Positions 17,301 through 25,488 of a DNA stretch of 64,000 nt are shown in pieces (position 1 is the first letter of the stretch; the number at the start of each line of letters is the position of its first letter). The stretch is from positions 62,001 to 126,000 of the forward strand of contig MNXJ01000057.1 in NCBI GenBank assembly GCA_001872455.1. Reading direction: 5' to 3'. Below the pieces are notes generated by a model. The model was not told the DNA's origin. It saw only the letters and a program-made list of their open reading frames with translations, and searched no databases. The stretch is from Anaerolineae bacterium CG2_30_57_67. Lineage in GTDB: Bacteria > Chloroflexota > Anaerolineae > Anaerolineales > Villigracilaceae. The translations under genes and the position numbers were made by a program.

Positions 17301-18303
17301 GATAACCGTTACTCACCTTCACAAATCCTTCGGCCACCTCCGCGCCGTGGATGGCTTGAGCCTGGCGGTGGCCCCCGGCGAAATTTACGGCCTGGTCGGC
17401 GCCGACGGGGCTGGAAAAACCACCGTCATGCGCCTGATTTGCGGCGCGCTGACGGCGGACGCGGGCAGCGTCAGCGTGGGCGGGTACGACATCAACCGTC
17501 AGACCGAGCAGGCGCGTGGGCTAATCGGCTACCTTTCGCAGCGCTTTTCCATGTACGAAGATTTGACCGTGCTGGAAAATATCCGCTTTTTTGCAGAAGT
17601 GCGCGGGCTGAAAGCGGACGAGTGGCTGCCGCGCAGCATGGAAATTTTGGATTTCGTTGGTCTGGCGGCGTTTAAAGACCGCTTTGCCGGGCATCTTTCG
17701 GGCGGCATGAAGCAGAAACTTGGGCTGGCCTCGGCGCTGGTGGCCCGCCCGCGCGTTTTACTACTCGACGAACCGACCACTGGCGTGGACCCGGTGACGC
17801 GCCAGGATTTCTGGCAGTTGATTATCCGATTGGTTAATCAGTTGTCTGGTTCTCCAGTTGACCGGTTAACTGAACAACCGGACAACCCAAAAACCGGAAA
17901 ACTGGATAACCGAACAACTGGAAAACCGCATAACCGCGAAGCCCAAGTCTCTGTCCTCATTTCCACCCCCTACATGGACGAGGCCGCCCGCTGCCATCGG
18001 ATTGGTTTTATGCGTCAGGGCAAAATTGTCGCGGAAGGCACGCCCGGCCAGTTGCGTGCGACCCTCGACGGCCAGATTTTGGAACTGCGCGGCACGCCGC
18101 TGATGGAAATTCGCCGCCTGGCGGCTGCGCTGGCTGGCGTGGAAGATGTTCAGGCGTTCGGCGACCGGCTTCACCTGCGCGTGGAAAAAGACCAGGCCGG
18201 GGCGGTGACCGAACGCCTGCGCGCCAGCGGTGCCGCCATCAGTTCGCTGCGCCCCCTGCCGCCCACGCTGGAAGATGTTTTCATCAAGATGAGCGTGGAA
18301 TAG
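17299..18303 (+). CDS. ABC exporter ATPase, first subunit, interrupted in frame by repeat array Ic
   Basis: 334 residues. Walker A GADGAGKTT (34-42), Q-loop LSQRFSMYEDLTVLEN, signature HLSGGMKQK (132-140), Walker B VLLLDEPT (153-160) and D-loop GVDP. Between the D-loop and the H-loop, residues about 179-214 (VNQLSGSPVDRLTEQ through GKPHNRE) are encoded by a palindromic repeat array; relatives run straight from RL to the VLVST strand. The H-loop reads STPYMDEA, without the usual His, as in the N-terminal half of YbhF-type ATPases. It therefore probably works as the non-canonical half of a heterodimer with the next gene. Whether the insert is tolerated is unknown, but the frame is intact. Confidence 0.88.
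   Translation: MITVTHLHKSFGHLRAVDGLSLAVAPGEIYGLVGADGAGKTTVMRLICGALTADAGSVSVGGYDINRQTEQARGLIGYLSQRFSMYEDLTVLENIRFFAEVRGLKADEWLPRSMEILDFVGLAAFKDRFAGHLSGGMKQKLGLASALVARPRVLLLDEPTTGVDPVTRQDFWQLIIRLVNQLSGSPVDRLTEQPDNPKTGKLDNRTTGKPHNREAQVSVLISTPYMDEAARCHRIGFMRQGKIVAEGTPGQLRATLDGQILELRGTPLMEIRRLAAALAGVEDVQAFGDRLHLRVEKDQAGAVTERLRASGAAISSLRPLPPTLEDVFIKMSVE
17833..17938 (+). repeat. Solo palindromic array Ic inside the ABC ATPase coding sequence
   Basis: Left arm of four units (GTTAATCA, GTTGTCTG, GTTCTCCA, GTTGACCG). Right arm of about eight units (AACTGAAC, AACCGGAC, AACCCAAA, AACCGGAA, AACTGGAT, AACCGAAC, AACTGGAA, AACCGCAT). The arms meet at GGTTAAC. Same 8-nt family and architecture as Ia, but without a 4HB gene. 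It is read through in frame. Confidence 0.88.
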
Positions 18304-18311
18304 GAGCTTTT

Positions 18312-19217
18312 ATGCCGGTTATCTCTGTTGAAAACCTGACGCGCAAATTTGGCGATTTCACCGCCGTTGATGGTGTTTCCTTTGAAGTCAACGCCGGTGA
18401 AATTGTCGGCTACCTCGGCCCGAATGGCTGCGGAAAAACCACCACCATCCGCATGTTGTTGGGGCTGATTGCGCCCACCAGCGGCGCGGCCAATGTGCTG
18501 GGCTTTGATGCCTTCACCCAATCGGAACAGGTGCGCGCGCGAGCCGGGTACATGTCGCAAAAATTCGCCATTTACGACGACCTGACCGTCTGGGAAAACA
18601 TCACCTTTTACGGCGGCGTGTACGGCATCCACGACCTGGCGCGGCTGACGGAAACCCTGGCGCAAGTCGGTCTGACCGGCCACGAGCGTGAACTGACGGC
18701 CAGCCTTTCGGCGGGCTGGCGGCAGCGCCTGGCGCTGGCTATCGCCATCGTCCACCGCCCCCAACTTTTATTTTTGGACGAACCGACCAGCGGCGTGGAC
18801 CCCAACGCGCGCCGCGCTTTTTGGGATTTAATCTACGACCTGGCGGCTGAAGGCGTCACCATTCTGGTCACGACGCATTACATGGACGAAGCCGAATATT
18901 GCCATCGCGTTGGCATGATGCGCGACGGGCATTTGCTGGCGCTGGATACGCCGCTGGCGCTGAAAGAGCGTTTCGTGCGCAGCGACATTTGGGAAGTGAC
19001 CGCCGAGCCGCTGTTGGCGGCCTTCGCCGCGCTGGAAACCGTCCCTGGCGTGGAGCGCGTTGCGCTGGCGGGCGACCATCTGCGGGCGATGGTGGAAAAA
19101 GGCCTGAGCGCCGAGAAACTTCGCGCGGCGGTGGAGGCTGTCGGCGGGCAAATTCTCGCCCTGCAGCGCGGAGAACCGACGTTGGAGGATGTCTTCCTGA
19201 ATCTGGCAAAATCCTGA
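18312..19217 (+). CDS. ABC exporter ATPase, second subunit
   Basis: 301 residues with a complete set of motifs: Walker A GPNGCGKTT, Q-loop MSQKFAIYDDLTVWEN, signature SLSAGWRQR (SAG instead of SGG, as in YbhF relatives), Walker B LLFLDEPTSGVDP and the H-loop VTTHYMDEAEYCHRVG with its His. The C-terminal PTLEDVFLNLAKS is conserved in drug-exporter ATPases. It starts 8 nt after the first ATPase. With the permease and HlyD protein it should form a YbhFSR/YbhG-like efflux pump. It ends the operon. Confidence 0.92.
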   Translation: MPVISVENLTRKFGDFTAVDGVSFEVNAGEIVGYLGPNGCGKTTTIRMLLGLIAPTSGAANVLGFDAFTQSEQVRARAGYMSQKFAIYDDLTVWENITFYGGVYGIHDLARLTETLAQVGLTGHERELTASLSAGWRQRLALAIAIVHRPQLLFLDEPTSGVDPNARRAFWDLIYDLAAEGVTILVTTHYMDEAEYCHRVGMMRDGHLLALDTPLALKERFVRSDIWEVTAEPLLAAFAALETVPGVERVALAGDHLRAMVEKGLSAEKLRAAVEAVGGQILALQRGEPTLEDVFLNLAKS

Positions 19218-19222
19218 CGGGG

Positions 19223-19228
19223 TATAAT
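19223..19228 (+). promoter_or_regulatory. -10 element predicting a leaderless hicAB transcript
   Basis: GGGTATAAT with exactly 6 nt between TATAAT and the ATG at 19235, so transcription should begin at or next to the start codon. No ribosome-binding site fits in this space. The same -10/N6/ATG geometry recurs at 23129 and 52060. Confidence 0.6.
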
Positions 19229-19234
19229 CGGCGC

Positions 19235-19402
19235 ATGAGCAAACGCCAAAAATTGCTGGAAAAAGTCCTATCTGGCTCACGCAACATTGCTTTCAGCGAA
19301 ATTCTACAGTTGGCGGAAGGTTTTGGCTTTCGCCTTGTTCGCGTTTCTGTTCGTCAGTTTTTGGATTTAATTGAACGTTACAACCTGCATCTGGAGGATT
19401 GA
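19235..19402 (+). CDS. hicA: HicA-like toxin with internal deletion (probably inactive)
   Basis: 55 residues. The start (MSKRQKLLEKVLSGSRNIAF) and the end (VRQFLDLIERYNLHLED) match the chromosomal HicA-like mRNA-interferase family. The middle is missing: GFRLVRVS joins directly to VRQFL, whereas relatives of about 80 residues carry a GSHHIF motif with the catalytic His, a beta hairpin and a KPYQ turn between them. Loss of about 25-30 residues in frame removes the active site and part of the RNA-binding face. The stop overlaps the antitoxin TTG start by 4 nt. Possibly a domesticated or decaying toxin. Confidence 0.75.
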   Translation: MSKRQKLLEKVLSGSRNIAFSEILQLAEGFGFRLVRVSVRQFLDLIERYNLHLED

Positions 19403-19632
19403 AAGTGAAAGACTATCACATCAATATTTTTTTTAGTGATGAAGACGGCGGCTACATTGCCGATATTCCCGATTTGGCGCATTGCTCTGCGTTTGGCGCG
19501 ACCCCTGAAGAGGCGTTGGCGCAGGTGATGGCGGCGAAACAGGCCTGGCTGCAGGCGGCGCGTGAATTGGGGAAGGCCATCCCCGCGCCGCGTTATCGTC
19601 CGGCGATTTATCAGGTTGCGGTGGCTGGTTAA
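19399..19632 (+). CDS. hicB: HicB family antitoxin
   Basis: 77 residues. YHINIFFSDEDGGYIADIPDLAHCSAFGATPEEALAQVMAAKQAWLQAA, read in order, is the partial RNase H-like HicB fold with the family's GYIA-x-x-P motif. No C-terminal ribbon-helix-helix DNA-binding domain, so it is the short form. Start is the TTG at 19399 or the GTG at 19405, after an excellent GGAGG. It is translationally coupled to the truncated hicA. The antitoxin appears intact although the toxin does not. Confidence 0.85.
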   Translation: MKVKDYHINIFFSDEDGGYIADIPDLAHCSAFGATPEEALAQVMAAKQAWLQAARELGKAIPAPRYRPAIYQVAVAG

Positions 19633-19637
19633 CGCTC

Positions 19638-20804
19638 ATGCAAAAAATCCCCATGTCTTCCCCCGATTTGACCGAGGCCGACCGGCAGGCGGTGATGGAT
19701 GTTCTGAATACGCCCATGCTCAGCCTTGGCCCCAAAGTGATTGCGTTTGAGCAGGCGTTTGCCGCCTACACCGGCGCCAAACACGCCATCGCCGTCAACT
19801 CTGGCACGGCCGGGCTGCATTTGTGCGTGCGCGCCGCCGGGCTGACCGCTGGCGATTTGGCGATTACCAGCCCGTTTTCGTTTGTCGCCTCCAGCAACGC
19901 CCTGCTTTTTGAAAACGTCACCCCGCTTTTTGTGGATGTGGACCCCGTCACCGGCAACCTGGACCCGCAGCAGGCTGCCGATGCCGCGCAAAATCCCGCC
20001 CGCTACCTGCCGCGCCGCGCGCCGACTGACCTGCGTCATGCCGCGCTGAAAGCCATTTTGCCGGTGGACGTTTTCGGCCAGCCCGCCGAACTGGACAAAA
20101 TTACCGCCGTTGCCCGTCAGCACGGGCTGACGGTCATTGAAGATTCGTGCGAGGCGCTCGGCGCGACCTATCGCGGCAAAATGGCTGGCACATTTGGCGA
20201 GTATGGCGTCTTCGCTTTTTACCCGAACAAACAAATGACCACTGGCGAAGGCGGCATCATCATCACCGACGACGACCGCGCCGCCGCCCTGATGCGCGCC
20301 CTGCGCAATCAGGGGCGCGCGCCGGGCGATACCTGGCTTTCGCATACCTACCTCGGCTACAACTACCGGCTGGATGAAATGTCCTCCGCGCTGGGGATTG
20401 CCCAACTTTCCCGGCTGGAGCAAATGCTGGCGAAACGGGAGCAGGTGGCGGCCTGGTACGCTTCCCGGCTGGCGGAACTGCCCGGGGTGGAGATTCCCGT
20501 CATTCGCCCCGAAACCACCCGCATGAGCTGGTTCGTCTATGTCATCCGCCTGCAGGCGAAGATTGACCGCGCCTCGCTCGCCAAACGCCTCGAAACGCGC
20601 GGCGTGCCGATTCGCCCGTATTTCCTGCCGATTCATCTTCAGCCGTACATGGTGGAGCGTTTCGGCTACCGCGCGGGCGATTTTCCGGTGACGGAAGACC
20701 TGGGGCGGCGCGGCGTGGCGGTGCCATTCAGCGGGGTGATGAGCGAAGCGCAGGTGGAGTACGTTTGCGCCGCCTTGCGTGATGAGTTGCTTGCGCTGGC
20801 ATGA
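19638..20804 (+). CDS. DegT/DnrJ/EryC1/StrS family sugar aminotransferase
   Basis: 388 residues. PLP enzyme that typically aminates a nucleotide-linked keto-sugar for surface glycan or antibiotic sugar synthesis. Motifs: VNSGTAGLHLCVRA (53-66), ITSPFSFVASSNALL (76-90), D169 in VIEDSCEALGA for the PLP nitrogen, and the Schiff-base K198 in YPNKQMTTGEGG. NYRLDEMSSALGIAQL is the conserved dimer segment. It starts 6 nt after hicB and overlaps the following membrane-protein gene by 4 nt. No other sugar-nucleotide genes adjoin it, so the substrate is not indicated. Confidence 0.92.
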   Translation: MQKIPMSSPDLTEADRQAVMDVLNTPMLSLGPKVIAFEQAFAAYTGAKHAIAVNSGTAGLHLCVRAAGLTAGDLAITSPFSFVASSNALLFENVTPLFVDVDPVTGNLDPQQAADAAQNPARYLPRRAPTDLRHAALKAILPVDVFGQPAELDKITAVARQHGLTVIEDSCEALGATYRGKMAGTFGEYGVFAFYPNKQMTTGEGGIIITDDDRAAALMRALRNQGRAPGDTWLSHTYLGYNYRLDEMSSALGIAQLSRLEQMLAKREQVAAWYASRLAELPGVEIPVIRPETTRMSWFVYVIRLQAKIDRASLAKRLETRGVPIRPYFLPIHLQPYMVERFGYRAGDFPVTEDLGRRGVAVPFSGVMSEAQVEYVCAALRDELLALA

Positions 20805-21703
20805 AATTCTTTTTTCCCCCGAAACAACGCGGTTACCTGGTTCACCTGGCGCTGATGGCGGCGCTGGGGCTGTTGGCCGTTTTCGCCGCCTGGAATGTGT
20901 ACGGCGTGCCGCTGGATTTGCGCTTCAGCCTGTTCATTGCCCTGTTTCTGGCGACGTTTTTGCCGCTTCCGGCGCTGGCCTACCGCGTCTACGCGCTTTC
21001 GCGCGCCAGTTACGGCCTCGACCGCAACACCCTGCGCCTGACGTGGGGCCTGCGCTCCGAGGAAATTCCCGTCGGCGATGTGGAATGGCTGCGCCCCGCG
21101 GACGATTTGACTACGCCCCTGGCGCTGCCCTGGCTGCGCTTGCCCGGCGGAATTTTGGGCGTCACCCGTCACCCCGACTTGCGCGAAGTGGAATTTCTCG
21201 CCTCGCGCGCCGACAGTTTACTGCTGGTGGCGACGGCGCGTCAGGTTTACGCCATCTCGCCCGCCGACCCGGCTGCTTTTGCCGCCGCCTTCCAGAAAAC
21301 CGTCGAAATGGGCAGCCTGCGCAACGCCGAATCGCGCTCGGAATATCCGTCTTTTGTGGTTGGGCTGGCCTGGGAAAATCGCCTGGCGCGCGGGTTGTGG
21401 GTGGCCGGTCTGCTGATTAATCTCGGCCTGCTGGTGTGGGCCAGCATTTTGCTGCCCGGCCTGCAGCGCCTGCCGCTCGGCTTTGACACGCTGGGGCGTC
21501 CGATTGATTTGGCGCCCGCCGGGCAGTTGATTCTCATTCCGCTGCTGAGCGCCCTGCTGGCGCTGGCGGGCTGGCTGGCCGGGCTGTTTTTTTACCGGCG
21601 CGAGGAACTGCGTCCGCTGGCGCTGGCGGTTTGGCTTTCCTCTGCGCTTTCCTCGCTGTCATTTTTGCTGGCCGTCTTTTTCATCGTCACCACCCCGCTA
21701 TGA
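20801..21703 (+). CDS. Membrane protein with PH-like domain, unknown function
   Basis: 300 residues. Two N-terminal helices (about 13-65), then a soluble beta-rich stretch (about 68-165: YGLDRNTLRLTWGLRSEEIP, GGILGVTRHPDLREVEFLAS, LLLVATARQVYAISPADPAAF). This pattern fits a bacterial PH-like domain, as in proteins that measure a colour-change-like beta barrel next to membranes. Four C-terminal helices follow. The fold assignment is from pattern only. It overlaps degT upstream and the DUF92 gene downstream by 4 nt each, so all three are translationally coupled. Confidence 0.55.
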   Translation: MKFFFPPKQRGYLVHLALMAALGLLAVFAAWNVYGVPLDLRFSLFIALFLATFLPLPALAYRVYALSRASYGLDRNTLRLTWGLRSEEIPVGDVEWLRPADDLTTPLALPWLRLPGGILGVTRHPDLREVEFLASRADSLLLVATARQVYAISPADPAAFAAAFQKTVEMGSLRNAESRSEYPSFVVGLAWENRLARGLWVAGLLINLGLLVWASILLPGLQRLPLGFDTLGRPIDLAPAGQLILIPLLSALLALAGWLAGLFFYRREELRPLALAVWLSSALSSLSFLLAVFFIVTTPL

Positions 21704-22494
21704 CCACACAACTTTTGGCCGGATTTTTTCTCGCAGTTCTGGTGGCGCTGGCCGCTTTTGGCGCGCGCAGCCTCAGCCGCTCGGGCGCGCTGGCCGCCGC
21801 GCTGGTTGGCACTGTCATGTTTGGTATCGGTGGCTGGCGCTGGGCGGCGCTGCTGCTGACATTTTTCATCACCTCCAGCGCGCTCAGCCGCGCCTTCAAA
21901 ACCCGCAAGCGCGGCCTGAGCGAGAAATTTTCCAAAGGCAGTCAGCGCGATGCCGGGCAGGTTTTTGGCAACGGCGGCCTGGCGACGTTTTTCGCCGGGC
22001 TGTGGTTTTTCTTCCCCGGTCAGATTTGGGTTTGGGCGGCGTTTGCGGCCTCGCTGGCCGCCGTCAACGCCGACACCTGGGCGACGGAATTGGGCGTACT
22101 CAACCCGCATCCGCCGCGCCTGATTACCTCGCTGGAAATAGTGGAAAAAGGCACCTCGGGCGGCATTTCGCTGATTGGCACGCTGGCTGCCCTGGCCGGG
22201 TCGGCGCTGATTGGCGGGCTGGCCGCCCTGCTCGCCCCGCTGACGGTTTCGCCGTGGTTGGCAGTCTGGGTCACGCTGGCCGGTTTTTTCGGCGCGCTCT
22301 TCGACAGTTTTCTCGGCGCGACGGCGCAGGCGATTTATTTTTGCCCAAATTGTCAAAAAGAAACCGAACGCCACCCCCTGCACACCTGCGGCGCGCCGAC
22401 CACCCTGCTGCGCGGCTGGCGCTGGCTGGATAATGACCGGGTGAACTTTGCCTGCGCCCTGTTTGCCGTGCTTGTGGTGGTGATTTTGGTGTAA
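21700..22494 (+). CDS. DUF92/TMEM19 family membrane protein
   Basis: 264 residues from the ATG at 21700, which overlaps the previous stop (ATGA). Six or seven helices. Family features: SRSGALAAALVGTVMFGIGGWRWAALL at the N-terminus, KRGLSEKFSKGSQRDAGQV, NGGLATFFAG, NADTWATELGVL and the Gly-rich GGISLIGTLAALAGSALIGG. Plant members (VTE5/VTE6) phosphorylate phytol and phytyl phosphate with CTP. A short Cys-containing loop (CPNCQKE ... HTCGAPT) lies near 230-247. Activity here is only inferred. Terminated by the hairpin at 22510-22545. Confidence 0.8.
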   Translation: MTTQLLAGFFLAVLVALAAFGARSLSRSGALAAALVGTVMFGIGGWRWAALLLTFFITSSALSRAFKTRKRGLSEKFSKGSQRDAGQVFGNGGLATFFAGLWFFFPGQIWVWAAFAASLAAVNADTWATELGVLNPHPPRLITSLEIVEKGTSGGISLIGTLAALAGSALIGGLAALLAPLTVSPWLAVWVTLAGFFGALFDSFLGATAQAIYFCPNCQKETERHPLHTCGAPTTLLRGWRWLDNDRVNFACALFAVLVVVILV

Positions 22495-22509
22495 AACGTC
22501 AGAAACAAA

Positions 22510-22545
22510 AAAAGCGCCAACGTTTTTTTTGACGTTGGCGCTTTT
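22510..22545. terminator. Bidirectional terminator between DUF92 gene and FKBP gene
   Basis: 14-bp perfect stem AAAAGCGCCAACGT / ACGTTGGCGCTTTT with an 8-nt loop. A-tract on the left and T-tract on the right serve both converging genes. Confidence 0.88.
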
Positions 22546-22549
22546 GATT

Positions 22550-23041
22550 TTAGTGGTGATGCCCGTCACCGTGAGCGTGACCGTGCTCCGTCTCTTCCGC
22601 GCTGGCCGCGCGCAGGCCGACGATTTTTACGTCAAAATTTAATTCCTTGCCCGCCAGCGGGTGATTGAAATCCAGCCGAATCACGTCGTCAGTCACCAAA
22701 TCAATCCGCGCGTACATCGGCTGACCGTGTTCGTCCTGCACTTGCAATTCCGTGCCAACCTCTGCCGGAATATTTTCGGGGAAATCGGCGCGCGGCACAT
22801 CGGCGTAGGCATCCGGGTCCAATTCGCCGTAGCCATCCGCCGCGCTGACGGTCACTTTTTTGCTCTCGCCAACCGCCATGCCGTACAACTCATTTTCCAG
22901 GCCGGGGATGATGTTGCCGACGCCCTGCAAAAATTCTAGCGGTTCATGTCCAACCGAGCTGTCCATCAACTCACCATCCACCAGCAGACTGTATTCCAGC
23001 GAAACAATCTGGCCGTCCTCAACCTTGCTCACTTCACTCAT
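22550..23041 (-). CDS. slyD: FKBP-type peptidyl-prolyl isomerase (SlyD-like)
   Basis: 163 residues. FKBP and IF (insert-in-flap) layout of SlyD: VSLEYSLLVDGELMDSS, then LEFLQGVGNIIPGLENELYGMAVGE (FKBP core), the insert AADGYGELDPDAYADVPRADFP, then NHPLAGKELNFDVKIVGLR. The C-terminal tail HGHAHGDGHHH is His-rich, as in SlyD, and should bind nickel or zinc. It probably acts as cytosolic foldase/metallochaperone. GGAG precedes the ATG. Convergent with the DUF92 gene. Confidence 0.92.
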   Translation of the reverse strand: MSEVSKVEDGQIVSLEYSLLVDGELMDSSVGHEPLEFLQGVGNIIPGLENELYGMAVGESKKVTVSAADGYGELDPDAYADVPRADFPENIPAEVGTELQVQDEHGQPMYARIDLVTDDVIRLDFNHPLAGKELNFDVKIVGLRAASAEETEHGHAHGDGHHH

Positions 23042-23128
23042 TGCGTCTCCTTGTTTTTTTTTCTGGCTAAATAGGTGTGGGGGGTAGCCAGCAAGTTTGC
23101 ATTTTACTTGCTTTTTTTATTTTGGGCG

Positions 23129-23134
23129 TAAAAT
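23129..23134 (+). promoter_or_regulatory. -10 element predicting a leaderless glpD transcript
   Basis: TAAAAT with 6 nt before the ATG at 23141 and no ribosome-binding site. Same geometry as at 19223 and 52060. Confidence 0.5.
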
Positions 23135-23140
23135 ATCCGT

Positions 23141-24814
23141 ATGAATCGAACCGAAACTTTGACATCCCTGCAAACGAAATCGCCTGATGTGCTGATTGTC
23201 GGCGCGGGCATCAACGGCGCGGGAACTTTCCGCGACCTGGCATTGAACGGCGTGAACGTGGCGCTGATTGACCGGGGCGACTTCTGCTCCGGGGCATCGT
23301 CCGCTTCCTCGCACATGGCGCACGGCGGTATCCGCTACCTGGAAAATGGCGAATTTCGCCTGGTGCGCGAGGCGGTACGCGAGCGCAATCGCATGATTGA
23401 AAACGCGCCGCACCTCGTCAAGCCCCTGCCAACCGTCGTGCCGATGTTCAAGATTTTCTCCGGCCTGTTGAATGCGCCCTTCAAGTTTTTGAACCTGCTC
23501 GACAAACCCGCCGAGCGCGGCGCAATCGTCATCAAAATTGGGCTGATTTTCTACGACGCCTTCACCCGCGCCCAAAAAACCGTCCCGCCGCACAAATTTG
23601 ACAGCCGCCAAAAATCGCTGGAAAAATACCCGCAGCTGGCGCCAGACATCAAATTCACCGCCACCTATTACGACGGGCAAATTCTCAGCCCGGAGCGCTA
23701 CGTCACCGAATTGATTCTGGATGGCGAAGCCGATGGCGGGCGGGCGCTCAACTACGTTTCCTTTGTCGGCGCGGAAAATGGCGCGGCGTTACTGCGCGAC
23801 GAACTGACCGGCGCCACCTTCCCCCTGCAGCCGAAAATCATCATCAACGCCGCCGGGCCGTGGATAGACGCCGTCAACCGCTCATTTGGCGTCAGCAATC
23901 GCTACATTGGCGGCACCAAAGGCTCGCACCTGGTCTTGAATCATCCCGAGCTGCGTCAGGCTATCGGCAAAAACGAATTTTTCTTTGAAAATAAAGATGG
24001 CCGCATTGTCCTGATTTTCCCCTTCCACGACAAAGTCATCATCGGCACCAGCGACATCCCCCTCGAAAACCCGGACGAAGCGCGCTGCACACCTGCCGAA
24101 GAGCAATACTTTTTTGACCTGGTTTCGCGCGTTTTCCCCTCCATTCAGGTAGGGCCGCAGCATGTTGTCTTTCGCTTCTCTGGCGTGCGCCCGCTGGAAT
24201 TTATGCAGGCCAAAACGACCGGCCAAATCACCCGCGACCACAACATCAAGGAAGATCGCCTCGGCGAGATTCCGGCCTATTCGCTGGTTGGCGGCAAATG
24301 GACGAGTTACCGCGCCTTCAGCGAGCAGGTGACTGATAAGGTGCTTGCCGGGCTGCAACAGACGCGCCGCGCCGGGACGCAGTCACTGGCTGTCGGCGGT
24401 GGCAAAGACTATCCGCGCGTCGGCTTGGCGCAGATTGAATACATCAAACAAATTGCTGAGGAAACCGGCCTGGGCGATTACATTCCGCGCAATTTGTTCG
24501 AGCGTTATGGCATGCGCGCCATGCAAATTGCCCGCTTCATTCGAGATGCCGCCGCGGTCGAACCGCTTGCCGCGCTCCCCGGCTGGACGGTGGGCGAAGT
24601 GCGTTTCCTCGTCGAGCGCGAAAAAGTCGTCCATGTGGAAGATATTCTCATCCGCCGCTCCACGTTGGCCTGGTTGGGCAACGTCACCCGCCCGGTAGTG
24701 GAAGAAATCGCCCAAATCGTGGCGGCCAGCCTCGGCTGGGGCAATTCACAGGTCAATAGCGAAGTGGAGAGAGCGCTGGATGTGTTGCGGGAGAAGCATG
24801 GGGTGATGTTGTAA
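23141..24814 (+). CDS. glpD: FAD-dependent glycerol-3-phosphate dehydrogenase
   Basis: 557 residues, close to GlpD/GlpA length. Oxidises sn-glycerol 3-phosphate to dihydroxyacetone phosphate and passes electrons to the membrane quinone pool. FAD-binding GAGINGAG at 21-28, followed by VALIDRGDFCSGASSASSHM and HGGIRYLE, the GlpD signature. The C-terminal domain DAO_C (about 400-550) is present, with ERYGMRA and EVRFLVEREKVVHVEDILIRRS. The iron-sulfur C-terminus of GlpA is absent, so it is GlpD-like. Preceded by a -10 element giving a leaderless message. No glpF or glpK is adjacent. Confidence 0.93.
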   Translation: MNRTETLTSLQTKSPDVLIVGAGINGAGTFRDLALNGVNVALIDRGDFCSGASSASSHMAHGGIRYLENGEFRLVREAVRERNRMIENAPHLVKPLPTVVPMFKIFSGLLNAPFKFLNLLDKPAERGAIVIKIGLIFYDAFTRAQKTVPPHKFDSRQKSLEKYPQLAPDIKFTATYYDGQILSPERYVTELILDGEADGGRALNYVSFVGAENGAALLRDELTGATFPLQPKIIINAAGPWIDAVNRSFGVSNRYIGGTKGSHLVLNHPELRQAIGKNEFFFENKDGRIVLIFPFHDKVIIGTSDIPLENPDEARCTPAEEQYFFDLVSRVFPSIQVGPQHVVFRFSGVRPLEFMQAKTTGQITRDHNIKEDRLGEIPAYSLVGGKWTSYRAFSEQVTDKVLAGLQQTRRAGTQSLAVGGGKDYPRVGLAQIEYIKQIAEETGLGDYIPRNLFERYGMRAMQIARFIRDAAAVEPLAALPGWTVGEVRFLVEREKVVHVEDILIRRSTLAWLGNVTRPVVEEIAQIVAASLGWGNSQVNSEVERALDVLREKHGVML

Positions 24815-24881
24815 TCTGATGTTGTGTAGTCTTGAGAATCTGGAGTTTATCGCAATGGCCTTGAGATATAAGCGCGACCTG

Positions 24882-25487
24882 CTAATTCATTTCCTGCCGT
24901 CCGGAAAGCGCCCGCAAGAGGGTGTTTTGGTCGGCGTATTCCAGGTCGCCGCCGACGGGCAGGCCGCGCGCCAGGCGGGTGAGGTGTACGCCGAAGGGCA
25001 GTAGCTGCTGACGCAGATAAAGCGCGGTGGCGTCGCCTTCCATGCTGGGGTTGGTAGCCAAAATGATTTCTTTGGCCGCGCCCTGCGCCACGCGCGCCAA
25101 CAAAGGGCGGATTTTCAAGTCATCGGGGCCGATGCCCTCAATCGGCGAAAGCACGCCGTGCAGGACGTGATATTTTCCTTTGTAGACGCCGACCCGCTCC
25201 AGCGCAATCACATCCAGCGGCTCTTCCACCACACAGATGATGGCTTCCTCGCGGGCGGCGCTTTCGCAAATTTCACAGCGTTCGCGCCCAGCCAGCATGA
25301 TGTTGAAACATTCCGGGCAAAGCGCCGTCTGTGATTTGAGCGCCGTCAGCGCTTCGGCCAGTTGGGTGGAAATTTCTTCCGGCGCGCGCAGCAAATAAAA
25401 AGCCAGGCGCGAGGCGCTTTTTGGCCCAATCCCCGGCAGACGTTCCAGGGCGGTGATCAGATTTTGGATGGGTTCGGGGAGCAGCAT
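24882..25487 (-). CDS. recR: Recombination protein RecR
   Basis: 201 residues, normal length. Helix-hairpin-helix LPGIGPKSASRLAFYLL (17-33), four-Cys zinc motif C57-x2-C60 / C71-x2-C74, and a Toprim domain with CVVEEPLDVIALE and the GIGPDDLKIRPLL segment, ending in RGLPVGGDLEYADQNTLLRAL. Acts with RecF/RecO to load RecA at gaps. Last gene of the heat-shock/replication cluster; it starts 1 nt after the ebfC stop. The dnaX-ebfC-recR order is widespread in bacteria. Confidence 0.96.
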   Translation of the reverse strand: MLLPEPIQNLITALERLPGIGPKSASRLAFYLLRAPEEISTQLAEALTALKSQTALCPECFNIMLAGRERCEICESAAREEAIICVVEEPLDVIALERVGVYKGKYHVLHGVLSPIEGIGPDDLKIRPLLARVAQGAAKEIILATNPSMEGDATALYLRQQLLPFGVHLTRLARGLPVGGDLEYADQNTLLRALSGRQEMN

Positions 25488-25488
25488 A

